Assembly (NCBI GenBank): GCA_905178155.1
Contig: CAJINV010000019.1
Coordinates: 1,162,913-1,226,912, forward strand
Source of the DNA: Amoebophrya sp. A120
Taxonomy: Eukaryota > Sar > Dinophyceae > Syndiniales > Amoebophryaceae
DNA length: 64,000 nucleotides
Reading direction: 5' to 3'
The position numbers and the translations under genes were made by a program. The notes under the pieces were generated by a model that was not told where the DNA came from, did no database searches, and was given only the letters and a program-made list of their open reading frames with translations. Positions 20,901-29,600 of this stretch are shown here, piece by piece. Position 1 is the stretch's first letter; the number at the start of each line of letters is the position of its first letter.

Positions 20901-23819
20901 TGTCCCCTTTTCTGTGTCTCTTATACTATTTCTCCTCGTGTCATTTCTATTCTGCGCATCCTCCTCTTTCTCCTTAATCATTCTTGCAGCGTTCTCCAGC
21001 AGCTTCCCCATTAGGTCCTCGTCTGCTTGCTTCACCTTTTTCCGTTCTACTAGATGCGCTTCTTCCTCACTTTCCTGCTCGTCTTGCCACTCTTTCAATA
21101 TTCCTCTAATGTCGCTATTCTCCTTAATATCTTCGGGCTCTTCTATCTTTCTGAGTTCTTCGGGGCATAGTGCTCCTATTATGAAGTCCTGCCGCTCAGT
21201 CCTTGTCATCTCTGGCCAAGCTTCTACGTCTGGCAGCCCTAGCGCCCCTTCTCCGAAATCATATATCGGCCAGATTAGTGACCCTCTGTCCATCTCCGAC
21301 ACATCAATGGCGCGCAGGGTCTTGCTTGTCACTATCTCTACTCCTTCTCCCACCCTCCTCTCTTCTTCTTTTACTTCGAGGCCCCCCTTATCGATGCATA
21401 TCCCCACTGTACCACTGTGGCCCTGGAGCCCTCTTATATATTCCCTTCTCCCACGATGCTCTTCCCGTCGTTCTTCCTGATACTATTCTTCTGCGGATCA
21501 CTACTGTCAGCCCTAACTCGTCTGCTGCAATCACTTTCACCAACTCTCCATCCTTCGGCCATGAATTCTCATACGTTCTAGAGTTGTCCTGTACTATCCC
21601 TGTCGCCCTCAGATCTGACACTGCTGGCATCCTTATGCTCGTCCCTTTTCCCATTGCCTCCAGTAACGCTATATCTGCCACGTTTCTCTTCTCCATCATC
21701 TCTTTGATTCCCTTCGTTATACCTTGCTCCCCTTCTCCTAAAATTCGCACTGGTAACGTTGCCCACTTCATAAATAGCATGGCAAATCTCTCTCCTAAGT
21801 TAAAACAGCATTACAAATTCCACTTTTCTTCTTGCCAAAATTTGTAGTACGCTACTTTTGCAATGCATATAGTAGCCGTGAAAACCGACCACGTTCGGGT
21901 GCTTCATATCGCGAGAAAAAAGTGCTTCAACACTGCGAAGTTGCGATGCAAAAGATGCAACACAGAAGCACTTGTCTTGCTACACATGCACAACGTTGGA
22001 TATTACTGGTCGCGTTTTTCCTTAGAGCAGATCCCGCATGGCAAATTCTCTTTCGCTTTGTCATGTGTAGCGAACTTGTAATGCAAAACTTGCAAAATCC
22101 TTACCGTGAAACACTTTTTTCGTGCGATACTTCATTCGCTTCATGCACTCGATCTCCATCATGAGCTCCTCGTACGTGACCCCCTGCTCGCATCGCAGGA
22201 TGATCTGAAAGAGTTTATTGTCATGATCACGAGTTCTTGTTCCCCACAGAAGAGTAGGCGTCGTTGCCATGCAGTGCCATTGCATGTAATATGCGTCAAG
22301 AAACATGTTTTTGCAAGCCGAATCCAGTATGCTAGGAGTGCCAATAATAGCCGCGTCCGCGGAGGTAGTGAGGTCATGGCGGTCTTTTTGTCTTCACGCC
22401 AAAAAAGGACGCAACTTCTCTGCCCGCCATGCCAGCATCGTGAGTAATGTTATGAGTAATGTTATGCACGACGGCACGGCGGTCGCTAAAAATCTCAATC
22501 CAGAGGCGGCCTCCATTTGGTTTCGAATCGAAACACCTTCCCCGCATGCTATGGCCCCGCCAGGGCCCGCGCCAGGGTCGGCCCCTTGGGAGCCCCAAAT
22601 CGGGCCCATAGCATGCGGATTGGCTTCTTGCTTTTGGCGGACTTTGTTTTTTTTGTTTTTTTTTTGTCAAAATGACGCATCTCCTGGCCTTCAGTCCGCC
22701 TCTGAAGTGGCGGACTTTGAGGGCGTCTTTTGCGGGGCCCGAATGTGGGGCAAAATGAGGCCCATACCATGCGGATTCGCTGTTTTTTTCGGAGTGCTGC
22801 TTTTTGGGCGCCCATTTTTGGGCGCCGCAAATCGCCAGAAACTAAGGCGGTGGGCGCCTCGGAAGGGCGCCCCTTCTGCCGGCTCCCCTGCGTCGTTTTA
22901 TCCAGTGCGACTCGATAGTTTTCGACCGGGCTTGTTTGATATCAAAGCCCCGGCCGCTTGATAAATGAAATTTTTTTTATGTTCAAAAACACTTCCGGGC
23001 GCTTGAAAACTGCCGGTCGTTTTGCATGAGACATGTCAAAAAGATCGCTAGATTAGAACGTTCGTGACCTCACTACATATAAAACAACTATATCAAAGAA
23101 CCTTGATAGCCACATGCTGCCCGGTCTTATGCGCCCGGGCCCTGCGGACCTGGCCAAACGCACCCGCGCCGATTTTCTCCTCGAACGCATATACATCTCG
23201 TATTGTGAGGAAAGATCCCCCCTCCCCATATCGAAAAGGTACGTAGCAGAAAATTTGCAATGCTGATTTGCGACCACAAATCATCTCTGTCTTGCAAGAA
23301 GGCATCTCCACAGGCTCCGCCGCTTTATGCAGGCGATTTGTGACGCCGTTGGGCCTACAGCGCAGACGTTTCTCATGCTAAGAGCCTAGCCCAAAACCTC
23401 TCTGCTCAGGCTTGGTATGGGCCTACAGTCGTCTCCAGCAAGACAAATCTGATATGTGTACGCAAATCCAGCATCACAAACTTCGTTTTGATATGGGGTG
23501 GGGGGATTTTTCATTTTGATATCTCGCACGTCCTTCGGGAAAAGACATGCACAACATGCCATGTATGACCCGCTCAGGTGTTACAATCTCAAACGTTACA
23601 ATAGAATATGGAAATCTGTGATGCAAGAGTGCATGATCTAGGCTCTTCCCACAGGATTTCGCATGACAAGTTTCGGAGCTCCAAACCGCACTATAATCTG
23701 GCGAAATTTGTGTTGCAGAAAGTGGAACGCTCCGCGAGTCTGTCATGCTCATCATGCAAGATAAATCCCAGATTCTATTGCAACGTTTGAGATTGTAACG
23801 TTTGAGCAGGTCATACCAT
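14907..23819 (-). CDS. CAMK/CDPK-like serine/threonine protein kinase
   Basis: Joined minus-strand exons encode a complete kinase domain. Likely start at 23819, within an introner duplication (MACCACLFPK; the cysteine cluster could be lipidated). Exons: 23563-23522, 23200-23102 (EKIGAGAFGQV loop, HVAIK lysine), 22204-22130 (EELMMEIE helix C), 21906-21872 (KHPNVVGFHGY), 18481-18410, 18151-18076, 17787-17680 (HRDIKPEN), 17454-17401 (DFGLS, split by an introner), 17276-16936 (YISPEQI, DVWAVGVVCY), 16836-16775, 16518-16474, 16221 to about 16010, about 15920-15530 (edges unresolved), 15318-15223, 14915-14907. All catalytic residues are present. GT...AG introns at 22205-23101, 17277-17400 and 16837-16935. 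The ~250-residue tail has no EF-hands that I can see; an HDTPLNYAA stretch is faintly ankyrin-like. The domain resembles CDPK/CAMK enzymes, but without EF-hands calcium control cannot be claimed. An alternative ATG at 23884 is out of frame. Confidence 0.85.
14916..15222. mobile_element. Introner, family 5
   Basis: TATGGGAGTGTCAGGATTG with inverted right end closing in CCATA; perfect TTCTT duplications. Lies just before the stop codon of the kinase gene. Confidence 0.88.
15319..15527. mobile_element. Introner, family 6
   Basis: TATCCAAGAAAAAAACTG and inverted end closing in GCATA; perfect GCTGG duplications. Very similar to the copy at 2459 in another gene. Confidence 0.9.
16222..16473. mobile_element. 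Introner, family 1
   Basis: TATCAACTG left end, GCATA right end, GTCTGGGTCTGG TIRs; perfect GGTGC duplications. Confidence 0.88.
16519..16774. mobile_element. Introner, family 1
   Basis: TATCAAACG left end, GCATA right end, GTCTGGGTCTGG TIRs; perfect TCGAA duplications. Only a 45-bp exon separates it from the copy at 16222. Confidence 0.88.
17455..17679. mobile_element. Introner, family 7, splitting the kinase DFG motif
   Basis: Left end TATGACAGTGCACAAC; right end diverged but still carries GTCGTGCACC. Flanked by AAAT. Removing the element with one AAAT restores GAT TTC GGC, the invariant Asp-Phe-Gly. In the sense direction the intron can begin with GT but cannot end with AG at that register. 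Confidence 0.85.
17788..18075. mobile_element. Introner, family 2
   Basis: TATTCTGAGTAAAAACGTCC and inverted right end closing in TGATA; perfect AGGCG duplications. In the kinase gene. Confidence 0.88.
18152..18409. mobile_element. Introner, family 1
   Basis: Left end TATGCATTGCAAATATG, right end TGATA; family-1 TIRs with one change. Flanks CGGGG and CGGAG. Its interior is inverted relative to the copies at 6194, 10112 and 33127, so insertion occurs in both orientations. Confidence 0.85.
18517..19949. other. Non-coding part of the introner cargo
   Basis: About 1.4 kb downstream of the cargo ORFs in their direction. It begins with a GC-balanced stretch (18540-19080) I could not match to any known RNA or protein, followed by a pyrimidine-rich part with long T-runs. 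No ORF of note. Confidence 0.4.
19950..21407 (-). CDS. Cargo ORF2, Lys/Glu-rich hypothetical protein
   Basis: Reading frame of up to about 485 residues, beginning without an ATG in the overlap with ORF1; the frame is open upstream to about 21483. The first ~100 residues look globular (GSLIWPIYDFGEG, PEMTRTERQDFII). The rest is highly charged and low in complexity, with many K, E, R, S and T. Just upstream in the same frame the stretch YIRGLQGHSG recalls the RxxQGHS motif of Tpt1/KptA RNA 2'-phosphotransferases, but the remainder of that fold is not visible. No reverse transcriptase, transposase or integrase motif is seen. A gag-like or DNA-binding role for the mobile element is only a guess. 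Confidence 0.4.
   Translation of the reverse strand: MGICIDKGGLEVKEEERRVGEGVEIVTSKTLRAIDVSEMDRGSLIWPIYDFGEGALGLPDVEAWPEMTRTERQDFIIGALCPEELRKIEEPEDIKENSDIRGILKEWQDEQESEEEAHLVERKKVKQADEDLMGKLLENAARMIKEKEEDAQNRNDTRRNSIRDTEKGTALQSLSLSIVERKEKKILPGELRDYTWEGEEVDGTGQEDKEEAGGVDKVGAQRAQGGVGEWKEKKTRQKVTAEGDGPAKQGTTTKEEKWGERKESEEGRGKKETKKSKHEGSAQRSRFSAVQPKARASLESKGISIGITRSSAGKEAKVTGGNEKPATQRKSKQAEAKSTKQKTEAKELAEPVRAEVDPLTSKAPYSLEFSKGGHKRYSKEAGASQDQRASSAAGQRGRASNSENVRRRKSAEGERTESKKREAEGEDTTQRKRQKSKQHGDNKQEAAEEEETLAQTMQRIISEPLQMGAGGRAGGRLQATQDLYG
21388..21780 (-). CDS. Cargo ORF1, hypothetical 130-residue protein
   Basis: Opens with an ATG just inside the right end of the long introner, in the introner word TTTGCCATGC. 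It overlaps ORF2 by about 20 bp in a different frame. The sequence has normal amino-acid complexity (for example MMEKRNVADIALLEAMGKG and ELVKVIAADELGLTVVIRR) and no recognisable domain. ORF1 and ORF2 could be one protein read with a frameshift or separated by a recent frame-breaking change. Function unknown. Confidence 0.4.
   Translation of the reverse strand: MLFMKWATLPVRILGEGEQGITKGIKEMMEKRNVADIALLEAMGKGTSIRMPAVSDLRATGIVQDNSRTYENSWPKDGELVKVIAADELGLTVVIRRRIVSGRTTGRASWEKGIYKRAPGPQWYSGDMHR
21907..22129. mobile_element. Introner, family 10
   Basis: TIR core GAAAAAAGTGCTTCA with inverted form near 22106-22123, ends TATCGC and GCGATA. Perfect CTTCA duplications. Excision gives KRMKHPNVV in the kinase N lobe. 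Confidence 0.87.
22205..23101 (-). other. 897-bp conventional intron with GC-rich repeat insert
   Basis: Lies between the VAIK exon and the helix-C exon of the kinase. Sense donor GTTCTTTG, acceptor CTTTCAG. It has no introner TIRs. The part 22380-22930 is GC-rich and holds a repeated block: GGCCCATAGCATGCGGATT near 22604 and a near copy near 22751. It also has GGCGGACTTTG twice (22637, 22712) and a GGGCGCC-rich tail. These look like degenerate repeat-element remnants. Confidence 0.6.
23201..23521. mobile_element. Introner, family 4
   Basis: Left end TATTGTGAGGAAAGATCC followed by CCCCTCCCCATATC; right end GATATGGGGTGGGG closing in TTGATA. Perfect TCTCG duplications. Confidence 0.88.
23564..23815. 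mobile_element. Introner, family 8
   Basis: TATGACCCGCTCAGGTGTTA and inverted form closing in GTCATA; perfect CCATG duplications. The duplication contains the likely kinase start codon. Confidence 0.88.
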
Positions 23820-24720
23820 GGTGCTTGAACTTTTTCCCGCCTTGCCGCCGTAAATGGAAGACGCCCGTCGTCAAAGCTACTCATGATTTACCTCACGAGA
23901 GGGTCGTGACATGACCATCTTGGCATCAGAGATCCAAGACTAGAAATTTCATTTGTTGTTGTGTGTTCCAAGAACTACTCGAACGTGAAATTGAAATTTT
24001 TATCTACTTACTTCATTGCCTGGGACTATATCTACATACAGCGCACAGAAGGACCCCCGTATCTCCTTGATGAAAGTGAGTTTTTTCAATGTGAATCAAC
24101 TCCTTGCAACTCATTTTGGCTACATCTCAACAACCACTCCGAAGATGCTCCGTCTGTTGTACTGCTCTCGTCTACTACGTCCCCGCGTAGGTGTACTTAA
24201 GAATGGCACTGAAGCCAAGAATGAAGCCGCAGCGGCAAGGGCCCCAAGTTTAGAAGAGTCGTTGCCCCAGAGTCCTCGAGACAGGGCCCCGCAAAGGTTC
24301 TTGCGCACTGTCGGAACAACGGAGTACTAGCACTGGCTGTGCGGCCAGTGGAGATCATTCTCATGCGATATACTTATGTCGGCAGATGATGCAGTGGGGG
24401 GCAACAGTCATCCTCTTCACAAGCACAACAACTGTGACAAGTACTAATAGATCCAGGTACAATTGGTGTTCTTTCCATTCTCTTCACAGGCCACGCATTC
24501 TTGATCTTCCGGACGAGACGTGCTTCACACGAGGTCGTCTCGTATTGTAATCCAAAGAATCGTCGTCCAGCAGCCGTTTCGAATCTGCAATGCGGCTCAT
24601 GTTCGCTTGTCCTGTTGTTATGCCTCACGAAGATGTTTGTTCCACCGAGATGCGACCCAGGAGCCACCACGTGCTACAGTATTAACACCATCACCAGATG
24701 AACCCACTGCAGCTGTTGAC
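23820..24720. other. Intergenic interval upstream of the kinase gene
   Basis: Holds the likely 5' untranslated region of the kinase gene. One minus-strand ORF, 24374-24670, has a Cys-rich end (CHSCCACEEDDCC) but no recognisable domain and no introner context; I do not call it a gene. No introner terminus is present. Confidence 0.4.
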
Positions 24721-25370
24721 CTAGCTCATGAGCTCCACCCAGCACACCGCAGCCGGAGCACCGCGATTAGGTATCATGCCGGTAAAAACGATGTGCTCAA
24801 ATGAATCTGCAGAAAGAAAGGGTCGGAAGTGGAGACAGATGTTGAACAGTTCTTCGCTGCGTCATTACCATGAAAATTGCCCCCACCCCTGAACCTGGCA
24901 GCATTTGTATTGCAAGCCTTTCCAATAGAAACCCTCCCCGTCTTGCATATATCAGCATACCAAATTTGCCACGCTGAATGGCTCAAATCTGTGTTGCAAA
25001 GGAGCCCAAAAGTTGCCGGATCTGTTATGCAAAGGATACCTTGCGCACCTAGATTCTGCATCAGAAAGGCTCGTAGTCCTTTCATGCAAGACAAAGAGCT
25101 TTCATTTGGAAACCTTGCATGAGAAACTTTTGCAAATTCCGGGGTGGGGACATTTTTCATTGTAATATGCGTTCTCTTCTCAGGTCGCTTTCAACCTTCT
25201 TTAGTTGTCATTCCGCCCTATGAATTGTGCTTGAACAGAGAATACAAGCACACAACTACGAAAAATCATTGACGTCAAGAACAATCAACGTGGTTGTTAT
25301 AACAACCTCATTGCAGCTAGTACAAAGGTGACGAAGTAGAAACTGCTTCCAAACAACTTGGCATCAAAAT
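24721..25370 (-). CDS. Possible small gene visible only after introner removal
   Basis: A family-3 introner at 24863-25167 is flanked by TGCGT. Removing it joins a short upstream stretch to a downstream frame ending in a TAG at 24721, giving RERSEELFNICLHFRPF, then SADSFEHIVFTGMIPNRG and VCWVELMS. The composition looks like a folded protein, not random translation. A possible first exon near 25354-25320 starts MPSCLEAVSTSS and has a GTACTA donor. No family recognised. The gap to the 3' end of the DUF1475-like gene is very small, which weighs against a separate gene. Confidence 0.35.
24863..25167. mobile_element. Introner, family 3
   Basis: Left end ATTACCATGAAAATTGCC followed by CCCACCCC; right end GGGGTGGGGACATTTTTC closing in GTAATA. 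TGCGT duplications. Lies between recognised genes, inside the possible small gene. Confidence 0.82.
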
Positions 25371-25385
25371 CTATCAAACAAAAAC

Positions 25386-26094
25386 TCAATACAGAGGACT
25401 TCTTCCGCTCCCGTCCAAATCCGCATTCGGGTCCGCCAGCGCCACGCTGCCGTATTTCCGCACTCTATGGATGTGTCAGAATCGAAATTCGCAAAGTCGA
25501 AAAATTTGTAATGCGTAAGATGTAGGACACGTATGGCCTGTGTTGGGGAGCAGGCAAATGAGACCGATTGCAAGCCTGTTTAGGGGAAGGCGATGCGCTG
25601 CCAGAGTAGCATGACAGGAGCAGTCTTCCTTGCCCAAACAGCATGACAGGCTGGATTTTGTTGCTCCCGAAATTTGTCATGCTCCAATTGGAAACTGCGG
25701 CTCCAACTGGTATCGAGTTTATGCATCGCAAATTACTTATTTTGATTTTGTTGATTTCGATCCTGACAGTTCCATACACTCGGAACAGCAAGTACAAAGC
25801 GAAAAAGGCGCTCCCGAGCAAATTCACGCACAGAATCCAGACGACGGCCACTATCGTGCTGCTCTCGCTGCTGTAGATGATGGTGGAGAGACAGAAGGCG
25901 AGCACGTAGTAGTCGCAAATGGTGGTAAACAGCCACGACCCGAGCCATGGTACGCTTTCCAGCTGGAGCGGAAACAGGGGCTGCTCGTACAACGTTTTTG
26001 ACAGCCAGCACACAAACCCGATCGCAAGCACGACGTAAAACCCCTGCAGCTGCTGCTGCTTTTCCGGGCTGAGAAGGGCGGTGGATGTTGCCAT
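25386..26094 (-). CDS. DUF1475-like small multipass membrane protein
   Basis: 130 residues from two exons, 26094-25777 and 25465-25386, joined across a family-5 introner with CACTC duplications. Three hydrophobic segments are visible at about residues 19-36, 53-75 and 79-105. The arrangement PWLGSWLFTTICDYYVLAF then VVWILCVNLLGSAFFALYLL resembles the DUF1475 family of plants and protists, whose function is not established. The C terminus RKYGSVALADPNADL is polar. Start is the first ATG of the frame; the 5' flank has stops. Family assignment is by eye and moderate. Confidence 0.7.
25466..25776. mobile_element. Introner, family 5
   Basis: TATGGATGTGTCAGAATCG and inverted end closing in CCATA; perfect CACTC duplications. 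Joins LLFRV to RKYGSV. Confidence 0.9.
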
Positions 26095-26628
26095 TTTTTC
26101 TGAGGTGGTTGTTTCTAAAAGAACGACATCTATGTTAGAACTTGCGCTATCGTTGGCTTCGCAATGCCCGCTATGGAAATTTCACAAAAAAATCTCTCGG
26201 ACAAACAAACACTTTTGGTTTCGGACAGAATTATGAAAGCTGAAGATAAACGTCGCTCAAAAAGCATGACCTCTGCAAAGAAAAAAAGCCCTATCAAAAC
26301 ACCACGACCCATCTTCGTAACAAGCAATTACCAACCAGGAGAACAGCCGTCAGCTCCCGCCGAACACAACGACGCACCCTCGTCGTGAATTACATCCGAA
26401 CATGAAATTAAATCTTCCGCTTGCGTTTTTTAATAGAACCAAGAATAGATGCGTGCCATGCGTCAATTACAATTCAGTTGATACAGCTCAAAGTCGCGTA
26501 CTCAGAGGAGAGATAATGTAGACAGAATTCCACAAGCAACACTTTTTTTTATCCTTGTCACTGCCCAAAGAAGTTCATCTGCGCAGCAGTACTTCTTCTG
26601 GCAATCCCAATCCCCGAAGATCAACATC
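26095..26628. other. Intergenic interval
   Basis: Between the DUF1475-like gene start and the kelch gene stop. Only short ORFs without recognisable features; no introner end. Confidence 0.5.
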
Positions 26629-29600
26629 TCACTCCTCGTCGTCTTCCTCCGCCGCTTCCCCCTTCTTCCCGCCGCCGCTCTTCTGCTTCTCCAGTTTCGC
26701 TTGTTTTTTCAAATTTTTCTTCGCTTCCTTCTCCATCTGCTTCACCATTTTCACCTCTATCAGAATGAAAAATGCCCCCACCTCCGAACTTGAAAGCATT
26801 TGTATTGCAAACCTTTCCAAATGAAACATTCGCCCTCTTGCACCTATCAGCATCACAGGTTTCCAATCGTGAATAGCGAAAATTTGTATTGCAAAAGACC
26901 CCAGCAAGAGCGGCGTTTGTCATGCAAGCGATGCGATACACGCCTAGACTCTGCATCAGAAAGATTCATACTCCTTTCATGCATGACAAAAAGTTTTCAT
27001 TTGGAAACTTCGCATCACAAATTTTTGCAATTTGAGGGGTGGGGGGCACTTTTCACTGCAATAACCTCTTGTCGCTGCTTCTTCTCCCACTTCACCTTTT
27101 CCTTTTTCGACAGTTGCGACGGGTCCGTGACCTCCTATCAAATGCAAATATGTCTGGGTCTGGAAAGAATGGGATTTGTGATGCTAGCTGTCGACCACAC
27201 AAAAAATCTGTATTGCAAGAGAGGCAAAAGACACTCAGATTGTTGCCACCCGGAGTGGACATTTCTCATGCAGTTTAGGCATGAGAAAACCTTTGCAAAA
27301 GCTGTGACGCTAGAGCATGCATCACAGGCATCGGGAGCCATGTACAATCTGCATGATAAACTCCCCAAATCTCCCAGACCCAGACATATTTGCAATGCAT
27401 ACCTCCTTCAAAGATACAACCGTGCAGTGCTCCGCCTCCTCCTGCGCCTCCCGCACGGTGGCCGGGTATCAAATGCAAAAATGTCTGGGTCTGGAAGACT
27501 GCGAGGTTTGTCATGCTTGTCTAGGATGACCAAAAAGTTTGCGATGCGTGTCCTACAAGAGATCCTTTCGCCTGTCATGCAAAAACGCAGTTTGTCATGC
27601 GAAAAACGCAACACAAAGAAGCGCCGATATTTCTCATGCTTGGGTGGGCATTACAGAGCATTCCCTGTTCCCAACGCAGCATCACAAGTTTCCAGACACA
27701 AACATTTTTGCATTTGGTACCGGGGTGGGCTTGACAATCCGATTTGGCTTTTTCTCCGTCGTAGTCGGTTCCTCGAGGGGGGTTGTAGTGCCATTTGTCG
27801 TACCGTACGCCGGGGTAGTGGGGGGTGTCGTGAGGGAAGTAGGATCACAGGGTAGAGCAGTCACGACTGTACCATGATCAGCGGATGACGAGTTCTTACC
27901 GGTCAAAACTATCCCATCGGCTGTGGAAACGAAAGCACCACTCGCCGGTGTCCTGTCCGCGGAAGTAGAAACGGGGTCGCTTGTCGTTGTCGTACTCGCT
28001 TGCTTGTTCATCGCTGCGATCTTTTTCTTTTTTTTCGACATCAGTTTGTTAATGGTTTTGCTATTCAGCAGCGTATTTTCCGCAGTTTCCTGTTCCATGG
28101 TCTGCTCGATCTCATCCAATTCATCCTCCTCCTGCTCCCGCGAGAAGCGCAGAACCCGTGACCAGGAAAGACTTTTGCTGTTATTTGTGATGCTAGCCCC
28201 CAATAATTCCTCGCGGGTGGCATGATCAGAACTCGCCGTTGTACTGGCTGCCGCATCAGAAGTTTCTATCCCACAGGAGAGGACACCCGCTCCTTCCAAG
28301 GGCAAGGCCCACAAATCATCCAGCGCGCACTCCCGGCGCGGACCGGTCTCGTAGGTGCCCCCGAAGATGTAGAGAGTGTTGTTCAACACCACAATCTGCG
28401 AGCCCATGCGGCCGCGGGGGAAAAGAAGAGGGCTTTTTGCATTTTTTTCGTTATCCCCGTCACGCTCCTCGTGGTCCTCTGCATTCACCGTCTTCCCGGG
28501 AAGATTATTGCCACCGAACAGCAGCTTTGCCAAGTCCACGCCGCCAGAATCATCCGTGATCTTCTGCTCCGAACGTAACGCCAAAGCCAGCTGCTGTGGA
28601 ATCATTTTTCTGGCAGAATTTGCGGAAGTAGATTCGGTCTGATGTTGAACACCAGCATCCGAAGTACTAGATGAGTGCATATCATTTTTCCGCATTTGTT
28701 CCAACACCAGATGGTAGGGCGACCAGACAACCGTCCAGGAGAAATCTCTCAAATTCAAAAGTAGCACGTCATTGTGAAAGACCGCCAGCCCGGACTTCGT
28801 CACCTGGTCCTGCAAAATGTCGCTGACCCCGCCGAAAAAAAGGACCCGATCTTCGTCCAACTTGCAACAAGAGAGACCGGACCGGGGAATGAACTTCCTC
28901 TCGATTTCGACTAGGGGAGGTTGATCATCTTTGGCAGATTTGTTGATCTCGGTTGTTGGTTCTTTCGTATTCTCTTCCTCGCCTGCACCAGCTCCCTCGT
29001 CTTGCTCCTCAGCATTGCATCCTTCCGCAGCGCCCGCCGCTTTTTGCTTTTTCTTGGCCCGTTTCTTCGCACTTTTCGACATCGCTCCCTCGCCCGCAGG
29101 ACCACTACCTGTTCCCTTCTTTCCTCCTGTCGCACTGTCAAACAGCTCCCTGGTGACGGAGAACGCCTGCTCGAAATTTTTCTGTTCCCCCACCGGAATC
29201 TATGACAGTGCACAACTCCCCCTCCCCCTCATTTGTATAGCATGAACGGCAACACAAGCATCAGCGAGACGTGCCGGCCTTGCATGACAAACGTCCACTG
29301 GATTGTCGTGCTATTTGGGCTACCAGAACTTGTGATGCAAACAGTGCCAAGAGATAAAGGGTTGACTGGGTATTTTGCATGACAAATGAGGGGGAGGGGG
29401 AGTCGTGCACTGTCATAGAATCTCCCGCCACTCCAGTGTGTCCACGTCAAAGCACCACAAGTCGTAAAGTTTTTTCAAATCCCCCTTCGCCCCGGTCTGG
29501 GAGCCCCCGAAGATGTAGATTTCCTTTTTCTTCGATTTTTCCTCCGTTCTCGCCCACATGGTGAACCCGGCGCGGGTATCAAATGCAAATATGTCTGGGT

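Larger units (their letters stand above)
18482..21871. mobile_element. 3.4-kb family-9 introner with internal cargo
   Basis: The ends are family 9: TATATGCTGTGCAAAAGTA at the left and its inverted form closing in GCATATA at the right. Flanked by GTAG duplications. Excision joins VVGFHGY to TDDRFIYICMEE of the kinase in frame. Other family-9 copies are about 145 bp, so this copy holds about 3.2 kb of extra DNA. Near the cargo edges an 8-bp direct repeat ATGGCAAA occurs at 18515 and 21779. The cargo has two overlapping minus-strand ORFs and several T-runs (19449-19474, 19550-19566, 19757-19774), which would read as A-runs on the ORF strand. It may be an autonomous introner relative or a second element nested in an ordinary copy. 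Confidence 0.75.

Noticed and set aside
24105-24130. Partial similarity to the dinoflagellate spliced-leader sequence (CATTTTGGCTAC)
   Set aside because: Only about ten bases match, the following bases diverge, and no donor or repeat context is present.
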